This document shows positions 48,597 to 61,500 of a stretch of DNA of 64,000 bases, piece by piece. The stretch spans positions 6,200,001 through 6,264,000 of the forward strand of contig OW051497.1 in the NCBI GenBank assembly GCA_932521035.1, in the 5' to 3' direction. The DNA comes from Oscheius dolichura. Its lineage: Eukaryota; Nematoda; Chromadorea; Rhabditida; Rhabditidae. The notes beneath the pieces were generated by a model, which was not told the origin of the DNA, ran no database searches, and was given only the letters and a program-made list of their open reading frames with translations. How positions within the stretch are numbered: the first letter of the stretch is position 1; every line of letters begins with the position of its first letter. The position numbers and the translations under genes are program-made.

Positions 48597-51051
48597 ATGT
48601 CAGCTCAACCGAACTTTGCGAACGTCTGTCTAACCGAAGACCAGCTTTTAGTTCATGGCACTGCCTTGGAGTATAACCTACAGAGGTACAGTTACCACTT
48701 TCCCTTAAAAACTGTCAGTTACAGATATTTCTACCCAGCTCTAGCGATTTTTGGTATCTTAGGAAACGCTCTTAACTTGACCGTTCTGTTAAACAAAAGC
48801 ATGAGGAGCAGGTAAGAGATCTCCCGGTCTACCCTCTCAAAGATCCTCTCCAAACATTCTTACACCTCATTACATCTCCGAGTTTTTTGTCTAATGTGTG
48901 TCTTGCACTCACTAAGTAAATAATTAGAGGTTTGTAAGAAGTGCAAAGTAATAAGATCCAAGATTGCGGTCTGGGGTTAAAATAGAAGTATACAACTTGC
49001 AGGTCGAACACTTTCCTGTCTGTTCTTGCCTTCGCCGATATCATATTCCTTGCTCTCCTTTTCCCTAATATCATGGCTAATTATAAGGTGGGAAAAGAGT
49101 TATTACCCCATCAAAAAGATCCTTTCAGATATTTGCGTTAAGCACGTTCTTTCGAAGAATTTACTTCCCTGTGAAGGTCCATCTCATCTCGCTTGCAAAT
49201 TGGTGCTCGGCCGTAGCTATATGGTAAGTTCAAATATACATGGTCTTTCGAACGAAAAATAACCTCGTTGGAGAGAGTCTCTCCCGTTGTTGGTAGCGAC
49301 CTGATTCAATTTGGCTTCTAGAACTTGTTACCTGTATATCAAAACAATTATCTCTTTAGCAATAGCCGTCGCAAATGGTGTCATACTCAATTGCATTCCC
49401 TCTAACAAAGCTTATTGCCCCTCACGAATGCGTCCGAAATGACGGGGATTTGCTTTCTTGAAACGGAATCACTTTTCAGGTGTGTCATCGCCGTCTGTAC
49501 GGATCGTTTAATTGGGATAAAGAGCCCGCTCTACGCCAGGTCCAACTGGTCATCGTGGAAGCTGCCGGCTATAATAGTTGGCATCGTCATCGCCTCGGGC
49601 TGTGTCACATTCTATCAGCACTTTGAGTATGAGTGTCGTACTAGGTAGTCTTTGAGTCCTACCCAGGGAATTCCCCCGTGTTTTCAGGGACTTTTGTAAT
49701 AATACTCAAGTGTATTCGCGGTGCATATCCAAGCATTCAAAGTGAGAGTGACATCAAGTAAATGCATAGACCAACTTTTAGAGCGTGGTTCATAAAACAT
49801 GAAGTGAATCCTTACTCGGAGAGCTACCGGAACACCCTGTCCGTCCTATTCCTCATCTACGTCACGTTGATGATTATTTTCCCGATCTTTGTTCTGGCTG
49901 TGCTGAATATTCTCCTTTTGTGTGCCTTGCGCCAAAGACACAGGGACTTCGAGCTTATGAATAAGTCCGACCGGCGAAACAACGAAAGCCAACTTCAGAA
50001 AACAGAAAACAGGTTAATTTTTAAGTGTCGTCTGGTAAAGGAAACTTTCAGGGTGACAATCACGGTAGCATTCATAGTGACGATGTTCACTCTGACAAAT
50101 GGACCGTCGGCTTTGGTCCACCTGGCCAAAACAACGTATAACTGGGACCAACAGTCGGTCTACGACGCCACGATGATATGCAGGTGAGACAACAATCAAC
50201 ATGTTTAATCCAAAGCATTTCAGCACATTGGTGATATGTGGAAAAGCGTCGAACTTTATCCTCTTCTGTCTGGGTTCGAAGCATTTCCGCCTCCGGCTCA
50301 TGCGACTGACACAAAAGAAGGTCAACAAGAAAATCGGTAGGTTTTGGGGTTTGGTTAGCATGGGGGAAATATTCGGTGCAGGAAAGATGCCATCATTACA
50401 AACAAGTCTGCGGAGTCTTTTGGCAATTGCCCGCTTCTTTCGATACTTCAAGTTCCGAAAGAGCAGCGCGGTGCCATCAGGTAGCCTCATGTCTGGTCGC
50501 ATTTTTCCTTCAGTTTTCCCATTTGCTTCTTTTTAAACCCGCATGTTAATTTTATCATTTTCAGACAGCCATCTCCCACGATTATGCAGGTATAAAAAGT
50601 TCTGAAAAAGCCACATTTTGCACTACTTTGATTTTTCGTTTGTACTGTTTCCAGTTTCGCACCAAAAAAGAATCTATATTTTCCAAAATCTGTCTGTTTC
50701 GCATGGCGAAAATAACAAACCTCACCTGCCTGCAAAGCGATAACCCCTCCACCGCAATTTTTTCATACTTTTTCTTAGCACGTTGCTTGGTTTGTAGCGT
50801 ATTTCCCGGTTTTAGATTCCTTGGCAGGCACTCTGCTTCCGGAATCAGTCAGCAAAGCGATCGCCGCTCGAAGACAAAGCGCCCCTTCGCAGAAAAGCAG
50901 TACTTCTCAGGTATTCCACCCGATTGGCGAAAACGGTAAATATTCAGGGTCCAACTCTGGCTGGGCGCCAATCTCGGACTCTAAGCACTGGGGAGAACTA
51001 CCGTCGTCTGTCTATGAATCCGAGACCCTCGTTACCCACCCTGTAAATTAA
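48597..51051 (+). CDS. FMRFamide-type neuropeptide GPCR
   Basis: Eleven exons (48597-48811, 49003-49087, 49129-49223, 49480-49644, 49688-49741, 49770-50012, 50052-50183, 50224-50336, 50565-50589, 50816-50910, 50948-51051) join to 441 residues. Helix 1 FGILGNALNLTVLL carries the class A GN motif; helix 2 SVLAFADIIFLALLFPN; the end of helix 3 reads CVIAVCTDRLIGI (TDR in place of DRY); helix 5 LSVLFLIYVTLMIIFPIFVL; helix 6 RVTITVAFIVTMFTLTNGPSA; helix 7 GKASNFILFCLGSKHFR. Helix 6/7 wording is characteristic of the nematode FRPR and Drosophila FMRFamide receptor group, so the ligand is probably an RFamide neuropeptide acting through G proteins. ATG directly follows TTTCAG, a possible trans-splice site. 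The intron at 49742-49769 is 28 nt. The Ser-rich tail ends ESETLVTHPVN. Confidence 0.88.
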
Positions 51052-51570
51052 CCTCCACAATGTTGAGCGATCTCCTGAAAAGTGTCCATAGGCTAAATTG
51101 ATACTCTAACTCTATCCACAAATGGGTTTCTATTTCTTGATCTCGCGCATGTTGTTCGTTCAAATAATAAAATATTTCATGTAGTTCTTTGACTTTGAGG
51201 ATATACTATTTCTTTTCCGTGTCACGAGAACCAACAAAAAAAACTTGGAAGTCATGGAATGCTCATACACCTGTTGGAAATATGATACTATTCGATCCGC
51301 CTTTCTTATCCATGAGAAATAGAGAGATCGTTTAAGGGGGGCGGCAACTGATATAGGTGACCTCGCTCGATTTGGCCAAGAAGCCGAAAACATTTTCTAG
51401 GGCCACATTACGCGAAGGATACAGAGAATCATCGAAGCAGGAAGCCAATTCGGCGAATACTTGCTCTTTCTCGTAGGGAGACTGAAAAATCACAACAGTG
51501 GAGGCATATTCGGCGAGTTGTAATTATAGCTACCGTACGATAGCGGAGGAGTGTGGTGTCGGGAACAGTA

Positions 51571-51576
51571 TATAAA
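51571..51576 (+). promoter_or_regulatory. TATA box of Tyr/Gly-rich precursor gene
   Basis: TATAAA inside GTATATAAAAAG, 50 nt before the ATG at 51626. Confidence 0.5.
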
Positions 51577-51625
51577 AAGAAGCCAGATCTCCTAGCCAGT
51601 CATTAGCTTCTGCTACCAACACACG

Positions 51626-52081
51626 ATGCGTACAATCTTCTGCCTTCTCCTCCTCTCTACCATTTGCTTCCTCCGATCGGAACAGAAGGCTCTTATGGAG
51701 CAGCTTACTCCCAATGGAGAAACCTCAGAACAACAAGCGGTTGTAGAGCCGGAGAAAATCAGACCTCGTGAAAAGCGTCAATGTAGGTTGCTTTATGTAA
51801 GTAATTAATAATGTGCTAAGACTACGGAGGCTACGGATCGGGATACGGATACGGATCAGGATATGGTGGATACAACAATTACCAATCCTACTATCCCAGC
51901 TACTCTTCTTACAACTACGGAAGTTACTATCCCTCCTCCAGCTACAGCAGCTATTATCCTTCCTATCGATACGGATACTCCGGCTACCCGTGTTCCTCTT
52001 GCTCGGTAACCGGAAGGCTTCTTCTTTTCCATGCAATGTTTTTAGTACGGCTCATCCTACGGCGGATATGGCTACTATTAA
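51626..52081 (+). CDS. Secreted Tyr/Gly/Ser-rich peptide precursor
   Basis: Three exons (51626-51782, 51821-52005, 52046-52081) give 125 residues. Signal peptide MRTIFCLLLLSTICFLRS; an acidic pro-region; a furin-like RPREKR site; then a Tyr/Gly/Ser domain (YGGYGSGYGYGSGYGGY, SYYPSYSSYNYGSYYPS) with one C-S-S-C and the end SYGGYGYY. Two roles fit: a cuticle or matrix structural protein cross-linked through Tyr, or a secreted GYG-type antimicrobial-like peptide such as worm NLP/CNC products. No amidation Gly at the end favours the structural reading. TATA at 51571 suggests strong regulated expression; AATAAA at 52129-52134. The peroxidase in this window is the kind of enzyme that could cross-link such a protein, which is inference. 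Confidence 0.82.
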
Positions 52082-52128
52082 CGACGGAGCGGTTGATCAT
52101 TTCCTATCCCCTTCGGCCATATTGGGTT

Positions 52129-52134
52129 AATAAA
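52129..52134 (+). terminator. Polyadenylation signal after Tyr/Gly-rich gene
   Basis: AATAAA 48 nt after the stop codon. Confidence 0.5.
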
Positions 52135-52291
52135 GAATCGGTTGCAAAATGTTTAGTATTTCCTTGCTAATTGCTATTTGAGTACGGTAGCGCGCTTCAG
52201 CTACACGAGAATATGAATGTCTTTATTGAGTAGTATGACAAACAGTCGTAACAGCAGTTGTAAGGTATACAAGTCCGACAAAAGCTCTTAT

Positions 52292-52592
52292 CTATACAAT
52301 GGAGGCACCTTTGGGGGTAGAGCCAATTACCGATTCCACCGGTTCGTTTGGGTTCTCGTCTAAAAATGCCCCGTAGTCATCTAGCAGTTGCGCCTTTTCT
52401 GCATCTGAAATATTGCTTTCATTTTCGACGAGGAAGACAATTACCATAACTCCACCAGCAGTGATGAGTTATTGTCAGAAGGACAATGGCTATTAGGGCG
52501 ATAGCTAACACAAAGAGAGAAAGGATGGCAAACGCCAACCCGAGAACAGCGTGTTCCACAAAGGCTGCCGTTACCATAACGTCATCTGATTC
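52292..52592 (-). CDS. Small single-pass membrane protein (3' exons)
   Basis: Two minus-strand exons join in frame: one beginning at 52592 after a TTTTAG acceptor and one after a 40-nt intron (donor GTAATTG, acceptor TTTCAG), ending at TAG 52292-52294. They read ESDDVMVTAAFVEHAVLG, a hydrophobic span LAFAILSLFVLAIALIAIVLL, THHCWWSYDAEKAQ and an acidic tail ending KGASIV. A hydrophobic frame upstream (52639-52854, KLLAILGFLLF) may be the first exon, but I could not join it in frame, so the start is open; the ATG at 52575-52577 is an internal candidate. The family is not recognised. The last three residues S-I-V could bind a PDZ domain. Confidence 0.5.
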
Positions 52593-54248
52593 CTAAAACG
52601 GACTGTGTTGAGAGGAAGTAAACTATTTCTGAGAGGAGTTATGGCCAAGAGAGTGGAGCTATGTGAGAATCTCTGAATGCATAGGAAACGAGGGTTATAA
52701 GCAGCCCTCTCACAAACAGAAGGAATCCTAAGATGGCAAGTAACTTAAAGTTAAGCAGGGCGGGGACGAAAGAAGAGTTTATGAAGAGAAATGGCATCGA
52801 AGAGAAGAACAAATGACCACGGGTTCCATGAAACCGAACCCCTGCCGCTCTCAAAAACTAAGGAGGATCATTGTCACCTTCTCTCTGTTAAATTCGTAGA
52901 CCAACAGCCTTTTTATATCTAAGCAATTCGTCTAGAATGGCGGTATTCTTTACCAGTTCATAGAATAGCTAGACCCGTTAATCCTGTGCCAACAAGTGGC
53001 TGTTTCATTTTCTCTTTTTCTTTGCTTTATACTTTTAATTTCCACGTGGGAAAGAATTTTAGAGGATCAATGCCAATGAAACTGTTGACCTTTCCTGATC
53101 AAACAGAATGGGATAAACGTGGAAGGGGAATACGAAACATTCGGGGCAGATGGCCTCACCAGCGAGGGAGCAACCTGACAAGCATAGAAAGGAAATTACA
53201 GACACCGTACCCCACACTAGTTACGCCATGTAATTTCCTTTATAAGCAATCCTCACGCAATTTGCTACACGCTTAATCTGAACCAAGCATTACATTGACG
53301 GTAAACTAGGTAAGCAGAAAATATTTTCGCTTGAAAGTGAGCCGAAATCAGGGTGTAGCGATCTCGTGTCAATCGCTCACGCAGTTGGAAACATGAAGCA
53401 GGAGTTGGTTGGCTTTTGGAACTGAAATCAACGAAATTCGAGTGTCATCTGTTTTTGAAGTGGGAAATCTGAGCAAGGACCGGCTTCATTAAGGAGAATC
53501 TAATTCACACTCTCCATGTTGAGCACTTTGAACATTTATTTTGGCTTTGGGAAGGCCTTTCTCCTTCGGGATAAACGAGTTAACAAGCAAAGGCTGAGTA
53601 GTTTGACCCCTTCACAGATTTTGTTTACACCTTTTCCGTCAAAATAAAATTCGAATGCAATTCAAACGCGGACGGTCGCAGAGAAACAAGTTCTCTGGCA
53701 ACTGGTGGGTGGATACCAACGCCCTGAAACAGACAAATGTGTTCAATTTGAAATTACGGCTTTATAGCCCGAGGCGCGACCCTCGGAAATGAATGAAATG
53801 GGTACGGAAATTCCCCGACGATTGCGCTTTCGGGGCTCTGTAGACGACCGAGTTGCAAATTAATTTAATCGAAAATTATTTAGAACTGGCCGGACATAAT
53901 GATATGTCACCAGGGTATCTTCAGTTAATGAGAAGAAGTGTATCTGTAAAAAAAAAGAAAAAAAGTGGCATGGCTGGATACTATGGAATGCTTGGAAAGG
54001 AGTCTTTATTGAAGTGTCTTCTCAGTAGAGAACGACAAGAGCTCAAGAGGGGGATTTTCCCTAAGCCTGGTATGTTGTTCGCGCCCCTAAACGATCACAT
54101 TGCGGCACACGACAAAGATGAATGCAAGAAAGATGAAACGAGTGTTGTCCGGGAGATTGAGCTGAAAGGAATAAGGCAAGGGGAGGGGATCACTTGACTG
54201 GAAATGAAAAGGACACTAATGAGCGAGGTGTGATATATCAGAATAGAA
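52593..54248. other. Intergenic, no supportable gene
   Basis: Plus-strand frames at 52986-53276 and 53853-54197 have no family likeness; the latter faces the collagen 3' end. Hydrophobic minus-strand text at 52680-52790 may belong to the small membrane protein gene. Confidence 0.4.
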
Positions 54249-56192
54249 CTAGACGAGGCGGTTCGCGGCAGTGTCGTATTGGCGATTACGAGGGCATAGG
54301 CAGTATTCACCATCTTGTCCTAAAAACCACATTTGCACATAAATTGGGTAAAGTCCACGAGGGAAAGAGAGCATGATGGCTAATATTTTAACTTTTCTAC
54401 CTGGATCACCTTCCAAACCGATTTCTCCGCTTGTGCCATTTGAGCCCCTTCTACCTGAAATTCCTGACTACTTCTCATTGAACAAGGGCTACCTGGATTG
54501 CCGATGGCTCCTCGACTGCCCGGCATTCCAAGCAATCCTTCCATACCATCGAGTCCAGGCTCACCAGATCGTCCCATTTCTCCCGGTTCACCGATCGTTC
54601 CCTGCAAATAGAAATGCTGGCCACAGTCGATGCTACCTTTACGCCTGGAAGACCAACTACGGCGTGTGAGTCCATACCAGGAGCTCCCATTGCACCCATC
54701 TCTCCTTCAACGCCTGAAGAAACTCATTATTCAGCATATTTCAAGCTTTGTAGAGGTGAAAAGCATGGTTTGACATACCAGACGGCCCTTCTGGTCCGTG
54801 GAGCCCTGGAAAACCTGGGTGTCCGTTTCTACCGGCCGCTCCCTCTCCTCCCCTGGCTCCTCTTAATCCGCGGCTTCCTAATAATATGATACATAACATC
54901 CAACATCTTAATTACCTCTTTTCCCTTGGGCTCCTGTGGGGCCGGGTTGACCTTGTGGGCACATCACACAGTGTGCTAATGGCGGATTCATGGCCATATT
55001 GTCTTCACCTCTCTATAAGGAATCCATTCACATAAAATAGATTCAGATACTTTTCCTCGGTCTCCAGCTCGTCCTTCCTCCCCGGGCTCTCCTGGATAGC
55101 CTGATGCCCCTTTTGGACCCGGTGGTCCCATGGGGCACTGATTATCGGATCTACAACCTAAACTCCATAATTGGCGCCATTATTTCAACTAAGCTACTGC
55201 AAGAGGAAGATTTAATTTGTTCCCACTGGAATTCCATGTTGGGTTCATCAACTTGAGCTTCATCAAAAGTTCCCGCGTATGAGGAAACTGCCGCTGGTGG
55301 ACTATATGTTGATGATGCCTCGGAAACATCGTCCTTCGGTTGTGTCTCGTAGGTCTCGGCTTCCGCCTGATAGGAAGGCTCAATAGGCTTTGGGGGACTA
55401 AAATTGGACCTAAAAGATAAGACGCCGATCTTACGCGTAGTAACCGCCAAATTGCTCCGTTGGAATTCCAAAATTAACGAATTTGGGAGCTGTAGGCGTG
55501 CTGGGCTTTTTCTGAAGTATAGCTATAGAGCAATTTCTTTCTGATAGATACCGCTTCTTTTGCCTTTCTGTTGTTCTTCTTCCTCTGTTTATCTGTGGAA
55601 CCTACTGCTTTGATTTTCACCTTAGTTTGGCTCTGTGTGAATCCAATGCTGCTCGATGTGGACAGCGGCCTTCCGAGGAGCTTCCGGAATGTCTAAATTA
55701 GGTCGCTCAAGTTCTCTTTTGCTATCTGATTCTCCGAGGAATGAAATGCGAGTTCCAAAGGAAATCAAATCGGAAGAGCAGTTGTCTCTGTTGCCACATC
55801 ATACGCTTCATTTCGCAGATCGTCAACATTTTTTCACTACTAATGAAGTGAAATCTGACGCAGACATCTCTAAGGACTTGAGCCTACCTCTCTCCTGTTT
55901 CGGAGAATATTGGGGTTGATGTGGACCTCTCGGAGGGACTGCCACATATTCAACGACTCTTGCTAAACTCAGTTACAAATTTCGAAATCTAGCTCTAACC
56001 TGGAAGTCTCGCGACGCTTCTATAGCCTGCGAGTAGATATCAGAAAATTGAAACCTCACAACAAGAACGAAGGCTAAAGAGGTTACAATGGACGTGACTC
56101 CCACGACAATAGCAGCAACGTTTAAATTAGTCAACTGTAAAATGTTTTCATTGGGAAATGGGCAGAAAAACCTGACGATGGGAGGACGGCAT
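54249..56192 (-). CDS. Nematode cuticle-type collagen
   Basis: A minus-strand gene from ATG 56190-56192 to TAG 54249-54251. The N-terminus is MPSSHRQ, then a membrane/signal span (LNVAAIVVGVTSIVTSLAFV) and the collagen N-domain stretch SRDFQ-QESLNMWQSLRE. A basic segment (STDKQRKKNNRKAKEA) and an acidic spacer rich in Glu/Ser/Pro precede Gly-x-y blocks: CPMGPPGPKGASGYPGEPG, CVMCPQGQPGPTGAQGKRG, GAPGMDSHAV interruption, GEPGLDGMEGLLGMPGSRG and the end DGEYCLCPRN. Layout and Cys clusters flanking the triple-helix match cuticle collagens. The spacer between the N-domain and the helix is unusually long (over 150 residues). The collagen is secreted by hypodermis, trimerises and is cross-linked into cuticle. 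One intron is 25 nt. The exon order in 55.5-55.9 kb is the least certain part. Confidence 0.88.
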
Positions 56193-56558
56193 TCTGACTG
56201 TTTAAAATATGGGTCAAGCGCAGGAGTTTACGATATGGCGAAGTGCGGACGAGTCTTTACAACAGGGTGTGGCAGGTATATCCTGCTGGTGCAAAACAAG
56301 ACCAACACTTCCGTGTTATTTTTCCCTTAGCTGAATCTTGTGTCTGTTGCAACTGGGCGCACCCACAATAAACTTTATTCTGATATAACCTGCTTGGTCA
56401 CGACAAGAATATATTAAACTGCTAATACACGAGCAGCTTTATAGAGATCGGTGATAATTGAGCGAGCTCATCACAGGCTGTGTAAAAAGGAAGACTAGAA
56501 TTCAATATGACTATATTCACCGGGGGGAGAAGAATAAAATAATAAGGCATTTTCTTGT

Positions 56559-58514
56559 TCAGATGATTGTGTGAGGAGGTGTACTGTTGTTATTTGCCAT
56601 TAGCGGAGTGTGTTCCATATTCCTTCGTGGACCGTGGCCACCGTGCCCGTGATGATTGTGGTTTCGCATAGGTTGTTTCACCTGAGCAACCGGGTATTTA
56701 TGGTTATTCTGAAAACCAACCACTTGATCTACAGAGAGCACTCCTCGCCTCTTCTTAGGCATCTTCGACCTGGCTTGGGTGTGAGAGTAGAACATCGCGA
56801 AGTTGGATACAATAACCTAAATCGGGATCTAATTTTAAACGTTTTCACGCTCTGCTATAAGGAAGTTAATCAATTCTCCATGCAGCAAACTGATTCAATT
56901 TCCTGTCGAGTTGTGGCCCTCGAAAAGAAGTCAAAAAGAATGCAAAATACTCACGGGCACTGGGAGAGCAATTGTCAGTACACCTGCCAAGGCACAGATG
57001 GAACCAATTAATCGGCCCAGATACGTGTGCGGAGTGATGTCGCCATAACCAATTGTAGTCATCGTGACAATCTAAAACAAAGGAATATTCGTATCGGCTT
57101 ATCAGATAAACGTACAGCCCACCAGAGCCCGATTGGTATGCTTTCAAACTGATTGTCTATATTTGGTTCGACTCGTTCTGCGTAGTAGACCAACGAGGCA
57201 AACACTACCACACCCAGTACTAAGAAAAACACTAGAAGCATCAGTTCTTTGGCGGAAGCCCTGAGCATGAAAATATCCATAGGTTTGGAAAAAAAAACCT
57301 GAAGGTGTGCATGAGAATCTTCAACCCGCTGTTGTGGTGGGTCAGTTTGAACAATCGCATGATACGTATAATAGAGAAGAACTCCAAATCGGCTGCAGCG
57401 CCGAATGTGTTGTTTATGAGAAGATCAATGTAAAAAGTTAGAGTGGCAACGATATCGATAAGATTAACCGGCGCCTAAGACCATGTTAAACGAGTAAACT
57501 AAAAAATCAACCCTGAGATATTCCAACTTGGAGGGGCATGCTGTGAAACGGACTAATATTTCTATCGTAAACCATATGTTGCATACTGTCTCTACTACCT
57601 AAAAAGGAAGAAAATAAAACAACAAAGTGTGTGCTTACCATGAAACCAGGATGCGCTTTTGAATTTTTCTTGTCTGCAGTGAAAGGCGCTGCCCGATATT
57701 TGCTGTACCCTCCTCCACCCACAGAACGAACTTCCCGAGAGATATTGCCAATCGTCACTATTTCAGATATCCGTAAACCAGGATGCGTTTTTAAACAGAA
57801 AACAAGAATGGCAGTGATCAGAAAAAAGACAGAAATTATTGCTATCGCCTAAAAATGGAATGTGACACGCACGTGTAAGTGTGTTAACCTTGGCTGCTTG
57901 GGAAGAGCCCGGCTCATCAAAGAGCCTCCACAGCTTTGGTTTCATCTTCTGCCAATTACTCAAACTGTCGTTGTGGTAGTCGTCCTCCCATCCAAATCTT
58001 TTGTACAGGTCCTAAAAATAGGATCAATACAACTGGCGTTCCTTACTGGGCCGTCCGCATTATCCACTTCAATATCTAACTCGTCCAGGGTTTTAAGCAC
58101 TTCCTGCGTGTCCCGGGTGCTGGACAACGTCATCCAACAGCATGGTTCGCACTCATTTGAGTCTAAGCCCCAATACTGAAAACATAGCATTCCGTTCACA
58201 GAGAATTTCGCAGACATGCCTTTAGTTCCTCTTCAAACAATGGGCCACAAACATCCAGTGGGTAATGCAATTTCCCCGTTCTGTAATAGTTGAGTATTTG
58301 TGCAAAAACTCCCGGGTGTCGATCAAAGAAGTATTCATTTAAGACTGGATCATAATTAGCCAAATTTGTTGTCAGCCGGGACAGCCTAAATATAGGGAAG
58401 ATCTCAAAACAGAGAATAAGGTTACCTAGTAGCCGGAATCTTTTTCAATGTGTGCTTGTAGGTCTCGTGACGGACGCCTCCAACATTGAGAATGATCCGG
58501 TATTCGGAGTCCAT
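56559..58514 (-). CDS. Shaw/Kv3-type voltage-gated potassium channel
   Basis: Minus-strand exons from ATG 58512-58514 to TGA 56559. The T1 domain reads [40 protein letters not shown], and the zinc-site Cys of [12 protein letters not shown]. Then S1 [17 protein letters not shown]3 [16 protein letters not shown]4 [19 protein letters not shown]5 [20 protein letters not shown], the pore filter TIGYGD and S6 [19 protein letters not shown]. The tail [19 protein letters not shown] is Shaw-like. S4 has few positive residues (R, R, K), as in Drosophila Shaw, predicting weak voltage dependence. Worm counterparts are egl-36 and shw-3; which one cannot be told. The tetramer conducts K+ in neurons and muscle. 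The C-terminus is His/Asn-rich ([11 protein letters not shown]). Introns are mostly 40-50 nt. Confidence 0.93.
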
Positions 58515-61500
58515 GATGGCGTTTCTGCAGAAAACAACAAGATAACACGGAACAACTGAGCCAGTTACTTGTTGGGTAAATAATGGTTCTCAGGCATTTG
58601 GAAGGTATTCTTTCAGGGAATAAAAGGTTAGCCCAGAGGATGGTTAACGAGGTTCAAGAGAGCGCCTGCTCCAGGGACCGATTTGGATCAGAATACGCGG
58701 CAATTTTCGTATTAAAGACAGCGGACATCTGATTATCAAAAGGGCGGGATTGATTTTGGCGAAGGAGGCGAGATAAACTGGGGAAAAAGATGGATCACAG
58801 ACAAACAGTATTATGACTAGAGGTGCTTATTATTGAGAAGAGACGTGAAAACAGGATAAATAGGTTCGGGAGGTGAAATCGCTTTAGGCGTAACTGCAAC
58901 GATTAGATTTACTTTGTTTTGTGCCGCGGATGCTATGTTCAGAATACCTTCTCTTACCTAGGGAAATGTCATTTAAAAAAGAGCAGAGAACAATCATGGG
59001 CGGTTTAATAATCACGTTTCTTAGTTGTGGAAAAGCGGGTTGGCAAGCGAGATCTCAGTATTTCGGGCGATGAGTGACGGATGTTCGAGGACTGAAATCC
59101 GAGTAGCCTGGCAATTATGACTAAACGGACGATCCTGGAGCAATTCCATCACGCGTATCTAATGAAATATTGCCTTGTAAGTGAGTAAATTAGCCAAATT
59201 AGCTGGCGATTATGCTTTATAAGAAACTATAAAAAACTTTAGATCATCTACGGGTAGAAGAGAACGGATTTTTAGCAACGTATCCAAGCAGAGCATTTTT
59301 AGTGCATAGTGACAAGCCCGTAGGTGCTAATGGCTTTCATATGGAACTCTAGCATACTTAGATTACACCCACAGCAACCTTATTATGATAATAAGTCACC
59401 AGGCTTCTCTGCACGGAGCAAAAGATTATAAAAAACTAATATTAACAAGGATAAAATGATGTATTCTGACTAAGGTGCCGCGCCTAGTAGCCAATAATTG
59501 CGAGACAAACATAGATACAAGAAAAGAGTGCCGCGACTAATTGCCTCTGCTTCAAGAAATGATTTTCACTGGGAGAGGAAAGCAGTGCTGAATGCATCTA
59601 GGGCTTGACATACCTGTCGCAGGACATGACACGTTATTTACTATAATAATAGTGTAAACCACGGTGTCTGGCCAGACAGGGTAGCGTTTTTCAGGAAGAC
59701 CGATTCAGCCAAATTGCCCAGTTCACAGACCATTAGAAGGATTAGTGGAGGCGCAAAATTAAAAAGAAAAAGACAAATGGGCTGAGTTGTTGTCTATTTC
59801 AGGTGGAAACCTGGAGGGATCAGGGCCTCTAAATGGCCCCGTCGCGTGTTGATGATAATTAGCCTGTCGTACTGCGAATCCCGAAGAAGAGCATACTAAA
59901 GTGGCCATTTGATAGCCCCGGTTACGTTACAATGGGTTTTCAATAAGGCAACAGGGAGTTGTTTATACAGAAAAAACGAGTCTCGCTCGAGGTTTCGTCA
60001 ATTATTCTAGAGTAACAAAGCTTTGCCGAGAAGGAAACGTTCTATGAGGCAGCGGATGTTTTAATTTTTTTGTTCTTTGAACAAAGACGTCTCGACATAA
60101 AGCCGAACTAATCGTCTGTTAAAAGGAGAGGGCATTTACTCGAAAGGGGTTTATTCACCTCGATTAAGAAGGACTATTCAAATACTGATGTACTGTAAAG
60201 GCTATCATCTTCAAGCGAATATGACCTTGTTTGACCAAGGCATGCATGGCGGAAACGTTGATGTGAGGATAAGTGTTCACCTTCAATCCTTTTTATTGTG
60301 ACTATTACCTCACAATGCTCATTGCTCTCTTCCGGTTAGTTCAAATTGGTGGCCACGTACTAACAAAATATTGTCACTAATGACGCGCATCAACTATTAG
60401 GGAGAGGAATAACGAAGGAGGGGGAAGAGACAACCTTCGCCCCTCCAATTATATGAGGACAAGTCTGAGGTTCCGCCTATATCCAAGGGGTGAGGCAACA
60501 ATAAAAAGCAGATTCCAAAACAACCCCCGTAAAATGGGAAGGAAATGGATGATGCTCAGAAATAATTTACGCGCCAAGTGAGAAGAAGTGGAGGACAAAG
60601 CCCTGGAAATCCTGGAGAGAGTAACAAAAGGGCAGACACCTCCAGAAGGTGTACGCGGGCTATTTTCGATTGATGTTAACTGTTGAAAAGTTAGTCTAGT
60701 CACCATGACGGTTGCGCGAAGCAGGGGCTGCCCATCTCAAATTTCGTAAGACAAACGTTGCTGTGCGAGTGTCGCTGATAAACAAAATCACAGGAACACT
60801 TTTTTACCTTAGTCCATGAAAGCAAAGGTAGCAGAGGCGGCTAGCCCATCAGAATGCTAATTGGCGTCACTCGAGTCCAGAATGGCACCAGTTTATTATT
60901 CATTCAGTCACATCCATTGAAGTCTAACTTTGTCAACAAACGTGAAGGTGCTGAAAGGAATTCAAGGCGCGCGTAAGCTGTTTTTCTTTTGTTCTTTGCT
61001 CTGTTTTACTTCCCAGTTCATGGACAATAAAATCAGTAACAGATAATTAGGCCCTACATGTTTGGAAGCGGGGGAGGAATTGCAAGGAATAGGCACAAAA
61101 ATGTTATAAGGTCGAGTCAAAGAACGTCGTCGTAAGACGCTTCCGCTCAGTAGCAGAATAACACGTGTCTGATTCTTTGACTATGTAACAATCCTGCAAC
61201 GACCCATTTTGTCGTTGAATAGAGCGTAGGAGCAAGGCAGTTTTTGCATGCGCGGGTAACGCTTATGAGAGGCAGACAAAGAATACCGACGAGTTTAGGT
61301 ATTCTATCAGACGATCAAGGGATTATGGACAGTTGCAGCATCAAAAACGACAGCCTCATACATTTGCAAAGAAGATCGGTGCAGAGAGCTCATTTCTACT
61401 TAATCATCGTCTGGCGGATGTTAAGGGTTTTATCGGAGAAGCCGCTTTTATTATGCGATTAAATGGTTTAAGACCACAATTACAGTGAGAATTAGTGAAC

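Noticed and set aside
53853-54197. 114-codon plus-strand Lys/Glu-rich frame
   Set aside because: It overlaps the terminal collagen exon on the opposite strand at its edge and shows no family likeness.
57360-57480. Loss of S4 arginines in the potassium channel as a novelty
   Set aside because: The [16 protein letters not shown] form with few charges is the normal Shaw sequence, so it is a family trait rather than a change here.
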